Translations under genes and position numbers: made by a program | Source of the DNA: Thainema sp966674685 | Lineage (GTDB): Bacteria; Cyanobacteriota; Cyanobacteriia; Phormidesmidales; Phormidesmidaceae | Assembly: GCA_966674685.1 (NCBI GenBank) | Contig: CBKWJC010000028.1 | Location: 1-64,000, forward strand | Direction: 5' to 3' | DNA: 64,000 nt | Part shown: piece by piece, positions 50,136 through 57,463 of the stretch | Layout of the letters: each line of letters starts with the position of its first letter | How positions within the stretch are numbered: the stretch's first letter is position 1 | The notes under the pieces: model-generated | Seen by the model: the letters and a program-made list of their open reading frames with translations, nothing else | Database searches by the model: none | What the model was told of the DNA's origin: nothing

Positions 50136-53100
50136 ATGGATAGACTTCGCTTTGAAGCCGAATCCCTGATTCTCAGTGGTTATAGCATCGAAACCAACGA
50201 TAGTATTGCTAAATTTGCCTCCAATGGCTCAATCATCAAATTGGACGGTCAAACTGGAACTGCCTCAAGAGAGATTACCGCTACTGAAGCAGGCACCTAT
50301 GATATCGAAGTCGCTTATTTTGATGAGAAAGACGGAGAATCCACCGCTAGAATTCTGCTGAATGGCGTTGAGCTAGAGGGAAGCAGTTGGATATTTGATG
50401 CGACATCTGGTGGGACGCGGGCATCAGCCTATAACCGCTATATCTTTAAGCTGGAAGGCATTACTCTCGCTGAGGGTGATGTTCTCACGATTGAAGGCAC
50501 ACAGAGCGAAGGCGAAAATGCGCGCCTCGACTATATTGAACTGGTTACCAGTGAGACAACCACTACTCCAGAAGAACCGACTGCGCCTGAGACGACAAAT
50601 ACTGCGCCAGATGCGATCGCAGATAGCTACACAGTCAATACAGGCAATACGCTCATGGTTGCGACCGGAAATGGCGTCACTGCCAATGATGGCGATGGCG
50701 ATGGCGATGCGCTGAGCGTATCTCTTGTTCAGGGCGTGAATCACGGAACGCTCACGCTCGGCTCTGACGGTTCCTTTACGTACACACCAGAAGCTGGCTT
50801 TTCCGGCACCGATAGCTTTATCTACAGCCTATCTGATGGAAAAGGAGGAACCGACACCGCCACGGTTACCTTGACCGTTGAACCAGTTACCACCAGCGAT
50901 CCACTTCCTGATGAAGAACCGGATCCTGACCCCATTCCCACGGGTGACCCGCTCCGCATTGAAGCGGAGGACATGACCCTAGGCGGCTCCTATGGTGTTG
51001 AATATAAGAGCTTTGCCTCAGATGGCGGCATGATCGGTCTGAGTGGAGAAAATGGGACTGCATCCGCTATTTTCACGGGCGCAACAGGCACCTACAAAGT
51101 CGTTGTTGGCTACTACGACGAAAACGATGGTAAGTCTCAACTTACGGTTAATGTCGGCGGACAAACTCTAGATAGCTGGATTTTTGACCAATCCCTGGGT
51201 GGTACTCGTGCCGAAGAGCGTAATTTTGTTGAACGTGTTATTGCTACAGAAGTTACCATCACCAATGGCAGTCTGATCGAGCTGCTGGGCGTCCGAGAAA
51301 CGGGGGAAAACGCTCGGGTTGACTATATCGAATTCATTCCAGTTGGGCCAGCCAACGAAGATCCCAACGCAGCTCCCGTTGCCCAACCCGATGGCTACAG
51401 TGCGACTGAAGATACGGCGCTCGTCGTCCCAGTAGCGACTGGTGTTTTAAGCAACGACAGCGATCCAGAAGGCGAGGCACTCAGCGTCAGCGCCTATGAC
51501 GCAACTTCTGTCGCCGGTGGCACTGTGGTAATGAATGCCGACGGCAGCTTTACCTACACGCCTGCTGCTAATTTCAACGGCACCGACAGCTTTACTTATA
51601 CCGTCAGTGATCCGAACGGCAGCACATCAACGGAAACTGTAACCATTTCAGTTAGTGCGGTAAATGATGCTCCTGTTGCCGCCGCCGACAATCTCAGTAC
51701 AGGTGCTAATACGCCGCTTAACTTTACTGCGGCTGATCTACTGGGTAACGACAGTGATATTGACGGAGATACGCTAGCGCTGACCAGTGTTACCAATCCA
51801 GCAAATGGGGTGCTGGTCGATAACGGTGACGGCAGCTTTACCTACACGCCTAACGCAAATTTTAACGGCGCTGATAGCTTTACCTATACCGTTGACGATG
51901 GCAAGGGCGGCGTTGATACTGCCACAGTTGCGATCGCAGTTAATCCACAGCCCCCTGTGTCCCTCGACCCCATCCGCTTTGAAGCAGAAAATCTGACGCT
52001 CAGCGGTGCCTATCGCGTCGAATCGCAAAGTTTTGCATCCAACGGTGGCTTAATTGGTCTCAGCGACTTAAATGGCACTGCATCCGCTACCTTCACAGGT
52101 GCAACAGGTACCTACAAAGTTGTCGTTGGCTACTACGATGAAAGCGATGGGGAAGCGACATTAACCGTCAATATCGGCGGAAATCAAGTTGATAGCTGGG
52201 TCTTTGACCAGTCCCTAGGTGGTACCCGTGCCACACAGAAAAACTTTGTTGAACGTGTTGTAGCCACGGAAGTTACTATCACCAATGGCAGTTTGATTGA
52301 ACTAGTTGGTCTTCAAGATCCAACCGGGGAAAATGCTCGGGTTGATTACATTGAATTCATTCCAGTTGGTGAACCGTCACCACCTGATCCCGATCAGCAA
52401 GCTCCCACAGCGAGCCTGAACGCAAATTCTGCATCCGTTACCCTAGGCTCTGCTCAGGAGTATGTCTTCACGGTTGAGTACGCCGATAACGTAGGAGTGA
52501 ATGTCGATACGCTGGACAACAGCGATATTCGAATCATTGGCCCTGATGGCTCCAGCAGCTTGGCTCGTTTAGTGTCGGTAAACGACTCGACAGACGGCAC
52601 GCCTCGGGTCGCAACCTATGCCTTCACCCCATTTGGGGGCAGTTGGGATGCAGATGAACTTGGCACCTACATGGTTGAAATTGAGCCAAACCAAGTCACT
52701 GACTTAGAAGGGAATGCCGTTGGAAGCCAGACTCTCGGCAATTTCCAAATCCAGGAAGTCAGTAATGGTGAAACGGCAGATTATTCCACTGCTGAAAACG
52801 GTGTCATTTTGAATCTCAGTACCAATGTTGCTCTGCGCCCCGTTTTTGGAGCGTTAGCCGATCCTAGGATCATGCCGCTCGGCGATTCAATTACGGCTGG
52901 ACAGCATCGGTATGGAGCTGAACCGGGTGGCTACCGCATTCAGTTTTGGGATCGAGCCGTGACGGATGGCCTGAGCATTGACTTCGTGGGTGGCGAAAAC
53001 AATGGCGAAAACAATACCCTTTTAGGCATCACGCGACCCTTAGGCGATGGTGATCATGAGGGGCATTCGGGCTGGAAGATCGGTGATATCGAAGAGCTGG

Positions 53101-53963
53101 TCAGCAATGGACAGCTTGTTGACTACCCTTCAGATGTCATTTTGCTGATGATTGGAACGAATGATTCCAACAGCACAACCTCAGGTACGACTCTACGCGA
53201 TCGTCTCAGCTCACTGATTGACGCAATTGCCGAACAAGCACCTGATACCTATCTGATTGTTTCATCAATTCCGGCCCGAGATGCGCCCCGTGCGAGTGCA
53301 GAAAGTGCTCAAAATACAGCAGATTACAATGCCCTTATCCCGTCATTAGTTGCCCAGAAGGCAAGCGAAGGAAAACTTGTCTCTTTCGTGAATGCTGGCG
53401 GCAGTCTGACTGTCGGTGATATGAATGGTGACAATAGTGACACCAACGATTTGGATGATGGCCTACATCCTACAGAAGAGGGTTACTACAAGCTGGGTAA
53501 TGCTTGGTATGACGGAGTTTTCAATCCAGAATCACTGGCTGGTAAAGCGAATCTCGTTGGCAGCAGTTCTAATGATATTTTGATCGGCAATACCAGCAGC
53601 AATATCCTGGAAGGTGGAGCTGGCAATGATCAACTGACAGGTGGAGGTGGAGCCGATTCGTTTAGATATAGCAGTCGGTTCCACGGTGGAGATGCGATCG
53701 CAGATTTTAGTAGTAATGATGCCTTCCTAATTTCGGCATCCGGATTTGGCGGTGGTCTCGTCGCTGGCATGAGCCTAGACAGCAGCACCTTCATCGTAGA
53801 TGGCAATCCTGTTTCCGGCAGTGGAACGTTCTTGTTCAGCACCAGCTCTAGAACGCTCAGCTTTGATCAGGATGGCACGGGTGGTGGCTCAGCTCTCGCG
53901 ATTGCTACCTTTACCAATAGTTTCAACAGTCTACAGGCTAATCAAATTCAGATTATTGCCTGA
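50136..53963 (+). CDS. large secreted SGNH (GDSL) hydrolase with CBM-like, cadherin-like and RTX modules
   Basis: A 1275-residue modular protein, probably secreted by a type I system: it has no signal peptide but ends with RTX calcium repeats (GNTSSNILEGGAGNDQL, about 1145-1165) and a type-I-like tail. Modules: three beta-sandwich domains of CBM type (about 2-140, 272-405, 610-745; RFEAES/RIEAED starts and ENARVDYIEFIP ends), tandem cadherin-like repeats (about 155-252, 413-508, 510-605; NDxDGD and DSFTYTVxD words), a further Ig-like domain (755-870) and an SGNH esterase (905-1125). The esterase keeps all blocks: IMPLGDSITAG (Ser), GHSGWKIG (Gly), MIGTNDSN (Asn) and DDGLHPTEEGY (Asp, His). 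It probably deacylates polysaccharide outside the cell. ATG 50136 follows GGAG by ten bases. Confidence 0.88.
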   Translation: MDRLRFEAESLILSGYSIETNDSIAKFASNGSIIKLDGQTGTASREITATEAGTYDIEVAYFDEKDGESTARILLNGVELEGSSWIFDATSGGTRASAYNRYIFKLEGITLAEGDVLTIEGTQSEGENARLDYIELVTSETTTTPEEPTAPETTNTAPDAIADSYTVNTGNTLMVATGNGVTANDGDGDGDALSVSLVQGVNHGTLTLGSDGSFTYTPEAGFSGTDSFIYSLSDGKGGTDTATVTLTVEPVTTSDPLPDEEPDPDPIPTGDPLRIEAEDMTLGGSYGVEYKSFASDGGMIGLSGENGTASAIFTGATGTYKVVVGYYDENDGKSQLTVNVGGQTLDSWIFDQSLGGTRAEERNFVERVIATEVTITNGSLIELLGVRETGENARVDYIEFIPVGPANEDPNAAPVAQPDGYSATEDTALVVPVATGVLSNDSDPEGEALSVSAYDATSVAGGTVVMNADGSFTYTPAANFNGTDSFTYTVSDPNGSTSTETVTISVSAVNDAPVAAADNLSTGANTPLNFTAADLLGNDSDIDGDTLALTSVTNPANGVLVDNGDGSFTYTPNANFNGADSFTYTVDDGKGGVDTATVAIAVNPQPPVSLDPIRFEAENLTLSGAYRVESQSFASNGGLIGLSDLNGTASATFTGATGTYKVVVGYYDESDGEATLTVNIGGNQVDSWVFDQSLGGTRATQKNFVERVVATEVTITNGSLIELVGLQDPTGENARVDYIEFIPVGEPSPPDPDQQAPTASLNANSASVTLGSAQEYVFTVEYADNVGVNVDTLDNSDIRIIGPDGSSSLARLVSVNDSTDGTPRVATYAFTPFGGSWDADELGTYMVEIEPNQVTDLEGNAVGSQTLGNFQIQEVSNGETADYSTAENGVILNLSTNVALRPVFGALADPRIMPLGDSITAGQHRYGAEPGGYRIQFWDRAVTDGLSIDFVGGENNGENNTLLGITRPLGDGDHEGHSGWKIGDIEELVSNGQLVDYPSDVILLMIGTNDSNSTTSGTTLRDRLSSLIDAIAEQAPDTYLIVSSIPARDAPRASAESAQNTADYNALIPSLVAQKASEGKLVSFVNAGGSLTVGDMNGDNSDTNDLDDGLHPTEEGYYKLGNAWYDGVFNPESLAGKANLVGSSSNDILIGNTSSNILEGGAGNDQLTGGGGADSFRYSSRFHGGDAIADFSSNDAFLISASGFGGGLVAGMSLDSSTFIVDGNPVSGSGTFLFSTSSRTLSFDQDGTGGGSALAIATFTNSFNSLQANQIQIIA

Positions 53964-53993
53964 TACGCGCTGCGCGCTTAAGTGAAATCAACT

Positions 53994-54030
53994 ATTTTGG
54001 AAAGCCGCGCCCCGCGCGGCTTTCCAAAAT
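53994..54030. repeat. 17-bp perfect GC-rich hairpin
   Basis: ATTTTGGAAAGCCGCGC (53994-54010), loop CCC, exact complement 54014-54030. Flanks AGTGAAATCAACT and GTTCCTAACCTAG hint at a mobile hairpin related to family A. It may end transcription of both convergent genes. Confidence 0.65.
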
Positions 54031-54062
54031 GATATGTTCCTAACCTAGCTCTTTTTGCCTCA

Positions 54063-55082
54063 CTACTCCGAGATTTCCAGGCTAGCTTGCGAATGAAGTG
54101 GATTTGTTTCTGGTAAAAGAATAGTGCTATCAGGATTGTCGTCCTGCATGACAGTACAAGTTTCGATTAAAGGATGAGGCGTTTGATGATGGCGAAACTG
54201 AAAAGCCTGATAGAGAATCTGCCATGCTCTGATATTCAAAAGATGGGGCAGGATAAGCTGCAATCCGTCTGAGATTTTATGGTGTTTACAGGCCACCAGC
54301 CCCCAGTGGAGAGACAAATAGGCTGCGATGTCTTGATGAGATGGCGTAACCGTTTGATATTTGGGCTGCACGAGCGGATAAATTCGCTCTTTGACTAACA
54401 AATTTGTTTTTAAGCGATCGCAGATTGAAACGCGATAGTTGTAGGCTCCAGGCCAGATGGTGCGATAGGCCAAACATTCATTAATAAAAACCACATCGCC
54501 ATACCGAGCAATTCGAATCCAAGAGTCCGAATCATCGGAATTCACATCAAAATCAGAATTCCAGCCGCCCGTTTTCAAAAAGGCTTCCCGCTGGAAGGCT
54601 ACCTGGATGGGCGTTCCGAGTGGGACTCGCTCCAGCAGCATGGCAAAGTGGACATCGGATTGCGGAATATAAAATACTTTGCCGGAACCCGCTTTGATGG
54701 TGCGACTCAGAACCTTTTCGCTGAGATCAACTTGAGCCGCTTGGCAGGAACAAAGTACTGGATTGGGGCAAAGCGCGATCGCAGTTTGCATCCATTCGAT
54801 GCAGTTGGGCGCAATGTAATCATCGTCATCAAAGGGTTTTACCCAATCTCCACTGGCTAGCTCAACGCCCAAGTTGATCGATTTAGAATGGCCCAGGTTC
54901 TCCGAATTACGATGATAAACAACCTGCTCGCCCAAGCTCCGCACATAGTCTTCGGTACCGTCTGAGGAGCAATCGTCCACTACGACAACTTCGCACGGAA
55001 TGGTCTGTGAGAGAGCCGACGAAATCGCTCGCTTCAGCAAGTCAACTCGGTTGTAGGTAGTAATAACGATGCTAAACCGCAT
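54063..55082 (-). CDS. GT2 glycosyltransferase
   Basis: A 339-residue family 2 glycosyltransferase. MRFSIVITTYNRVDLLKRAISSALSQ opens the GT-A fold, CEVVVVDDCSSDGTEDYV holds the first acidic pair, and GDWVKPFDDDDYIAPN holds the DDD metal site. LKTGGWNSDFDVNSDDSDSWIRIARYG is the acceptor-side segment with the ED-like base region. No membrane segment is obvious. The C-terminal third is helical and less conserved, and the last 40 residues are polar. The donor and acceptor sugars are unknown. Convergent with the secreted hydrolase gene. Confidence 0.88.
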   Translation of the reverse strand: MRFSIVITTYNRVDLLKRAISSALSQTIPCEVVVVDDCSSDGTEDYVRSLGEQVVYHRNSENLGHSKSINLGVELASGDWVKPFDDDDYIAPNCIEWMQTAIALCPNPVLCSCQAAQVDLSEKVLSRTIKAGSGKVFYIPQSDVHFAMLLERVPLGTPIQVAFQREAFLKTGGWNSDFDVNSDDSDSWIRIARYGDVVFINECLAYRTIWPGAYNYRVSICDRLKTNLLVKERIYPLVQPKYQTVTPSHQDIAAYLSLHWGLVACKHHKISDGLQLILPHLLNIRAWQILYQAFQFRHHQTPHPLIETCTVMQDDNPDSTILLPETNPLHSQASLEISE

Positions 55083-55340
55083 GGGTAGGAGAATGAAATG
55101 GCTAGGCCAAAGGGCATCAAGCGCAATACGTTTAGTATAGACAGGCTGTAGCTCAAGATAACAGACAACGGGATAATCAGGATCAGCCGGAAGTGGATAG
55201 TCTGCAAACAGTAACGATTTTTAGCTAGGTGGGTTTGGCTGACGCCGCAAAAATTATTATCCACATACAGCTTATGCTGCTTCTCGTTGAACTGCGGTCA
55301 TGGCTGTAGCCCGGTTATCCCCCAAACGAAGGTGATGTGT

Positions 55341-56261
55341 ATGATGCGTGTCCAGTCAGTGTGGCGATTTATCGCAATCGTTTGCTTGGTAGTAGGGGTG
55401 ACAGTGACAGTCGCCGCCTGTAATAACAATAGTTCAACTGATCAAAATTCGGTCATTCGGGTTGGCTCAAAAGATTTTACCGAGCAGTTCATCATTGGCG
55501 AAATGTATGCCCTGGTTCTGGAGGAAAGCGGTTTGTCCGTAGAGCGCAAGCTCAACTTAGGCGGCACTCCTGTTGCCCAAGCGGCGCTGACAAGCGGCGA
55601 AGTTGATCTCTATCCCGAATATACGGGTACTGGATTACTCACTGTCCTGAAGCAGCCTGCGAACAGTGATCCTGAAGCGGTCTATCAAACTGTTGCCAAT
55701 CAGTATCAGGAACAATTTGGTCTCGTTTGGCTAGAACCTGCGCCGATGAATAATACCCAGGCGTTAGCGATGACGCAGGAGCAATCAGCGGCGTTAGGAA
55801 TTACCACCATTTCCGAAATGGCAGCCCAAGCGGATCAGCTTACTATGATCGGCCCCCCAGAGTTTGAGGTGCGTGAGGATGGCTTACCTGGACTGAAGTC
55901 AGCCTACGGAGATTTTTCGCTGAAAGCATACAGAGCCGTTGATCCGGGACTGCGCTATACCGCCTTGGTAGATGGGGAAGCCGATGTGGCGGTGGCCTTT
56001 GGCACTGATGGTGAGATTGCGGCCTATGATTTGGTCGTTTTAGCCGATGATCAAAACTTGTTTCCGCCCTATCAGGTCGCCCCGGTGGTGCGCCAGGACA
56101 TTTTGGATGCCTATCCCACACTAGCTGATACTTTAAATGCGATCGCGCCTCTCCTGACCAACGAAACTATGCAGCAGCTCAACTACGAGGTCAGCGGCAA
56201 TCAGCGAGAACCCGCCGATGTAGCACAGGAATTTCTGCAACAGTCTGGGCTAATTCAGTAA
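55341..56261 (+). CDS. glycine betaine/choline-type ABC transporter substrate-binding lipoprotein, orphan
   Basis: A 306-residue exported lipoprotein. The signal peptide WRFIAIVCLVVGVTVTV leads to lipobox VAAC, then Asn/Ser linker. The binding domain is of the OpuAC/ProX type: IRVGSKDFTEQFIIGEMYALVLEESGL, LNLGGTPVAQAALTSGEVDLYPEYTGTGLL, GEADVAVAFGTDGEIAAYDLVVLADDQNLFPPYQVAPVVRQD, and a final LNAIAPLLTNETMQQLNYEVSG. Such proteins bind glycine betaine, choline or similar osmolytes. No permease or ATPase gene is next to it, so partners are elsewhere or it serves another role. The start is ATG 55341, seven bases after GAAGGTG; the open frame extends upstream without good start. Confidence 0.88.
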   Translation: MMRVQSVWRFIAIVCLVVGVTVTVAACNNNSSTDQNSVIRVGSKDFTEQFIIGEMYALVLEESGLSVERKLNLGGTPVAQAALTSGEVDLYPEYTGTGLLTVLKQPANSDPEAVYQTVANQYQEQFGLVWLEPAPMNNTQALAMTQEQSAALGITTISEMAAQADQLTMIGPPEFEVREDGLPGLKSAYGDFSLKAYRAVDPGLRYTALVDGEADVAVAFGTDGEIAAYDLVVLADDQNLFPPYQVAPVVRQDILDAYPTLADTLNAIAPLLTNETMQQLNYEVSGNQREPADVAQEFLQQSGLIQ

Positions 56262-56283
56262 CCAAACAGCCGATATAGCTGTA

Positions 56284-56358
56284 CTCACATCCTGCACCAA
56301 AACCCGAAGATGAATGGAGCGCTATGATATGGCGAGCCATTCATCTTTGAAGTTGCAA
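56284..56358. repeat. eroded family D element
   Basis: The left end CTCACATCCTGCACCAAAAC matches the intact copy (41174). The inner 11-bp stem AAGATGAATGG (56307-56317) pairs with 56337-56347. The right end, GTTGCAAATGAT, is eroded. Confidence 0.45.
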
Positions 56359-56611
56359 ATGATATCAATCGAAAAATAATGGGCATGCTGAAGAATGAAC
56401 TAACGCATCGGAAATTCAGGGCAGCATCTCAATCATTACTCAATCAGAACTCGATTAAAACTCGTTTTTCTACGTTATAGGGTACACAGGTGGCAGTAGT
56501 CAGGTTGCGATGCTGTCCTGTGGTAAGGTCTATCAAAATCTATCCAAATTAAAGTTGGCAGACACTAGTTTGATCCTGTACAGTGACTAATTCGGGATTG
56601 TCAATGGAATT

Positions 56612-56702
56612 CATAGCTGTAGTCGGCCTGTTAGGACACAAACATTTTTATGGCGTGGCGTCGTGCCATAAAAATGCCCCAACCAATACGACTATTGCTA
56701 TA
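56612..56702. repeat. family A hairpin element, copy 4
   Basis: Both ends are present: CATAGCTGTAGTCGGCCTGT with TAGGAC on the left, and AACCAATACGACTATTGCTATA region on the right. Core stem CATTTTTATGGC (56643-56654) with 56665-56676. Confidence 0.7.
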
Positions 56703-56765
56703 TCTCAAAAATAGACTTGGTGTTGAGATTTGAATTTTCACGCAACCCATTGACAGGCTTGTTCT

Positions 56766-56865
56766 AAGTAGGTTGGCATCAATAAGCACATTTAAAAACC
56801 GGGGGAGCATCCCGCCGGGGCACTCCCCCGGTTTTTAAGATATGCATTTATTTATTTGCAGCTAC
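56766..56865 (+). repeat. family B hairpin element, copy 4
   Basis: Starts AGTAGGTTGGCATCAATAA and ends TTATTTGCAGCTACT. The core AAAAACCGGGGGAG...CTCCCCCGGTTTTTAAG is a strong terminator-like hairpin. Confidence 0.7.
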
Positions 56866-57103
56866 TGATCAGCAATTCAAACTGATGGTATTGCACAATA
56901 AAAGTTCGGCGAAATGCCGGATATCACTTGCTTCAACCTCGGCTTCAACCTCGGCAAATTTCTTTTAAGAAAGTATCCTGAGCAAGCAAAAGCTACGGTG
57001 TAGATATGAAAATGGTTTCCTGTAATGCAGAGGATAGCTTGAGGAGTTCTCGCAGAATCATGAATCGACTCAGCACAATCAATTTCTAGTGTCGAGTCTG
57101 TGT

Positions 57104-57195
57104 ACAAGAACCCAATTTATTTTTTGTGAAACGCTTTCTCAGTAAACATTTTACAAAAAATAAATGATTGGTTTTCAGCCAGGCTTCATATAGGC
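57104..57195 (+). repeat. family C hairpin element, copy 2
   Basis: AAGAACCCAATTTATTTTTTG on the left and CAAAAAATAAATGATTGGTT on the right pair imperfectly. The following TTTCAGCCAG..TT.ATA.AGGC flank matches the copy at 25606-25695. The rest of 56262-57463 shows no gene; a 76-codon frame at 56877-57107 was rejected. Confidence 0.6.
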
Positions 57196-57463
57196 ATAGA
57201 ACTTAGTAGGTGGATATTAGTCGATTCTCAACTATCCAACGATTCAAGAGTGGATTAAATCTGTACCCTATTCACCAGATTGATATCAGCTTAGCCCTAC
57301 AGCCATTTTAAGTAATTTATAAGAGATGAATTGATTTTTATCTATCCCACGGCCTGTAACTCTTCTCTTGGTTTTTGAGCTATTTGAAATCGCTATGTTA
57401 GTTAATATGGTGAACCAATATGAGATTGATCAATAGGTTCTGTATCTTATCCAACGAACTGTC

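Noticed and set aside
56877..57107. 76-codon minus-strand frame among hairpin elements
   Set aside because: Lies in repeat-rich DNA and lacks protein character.
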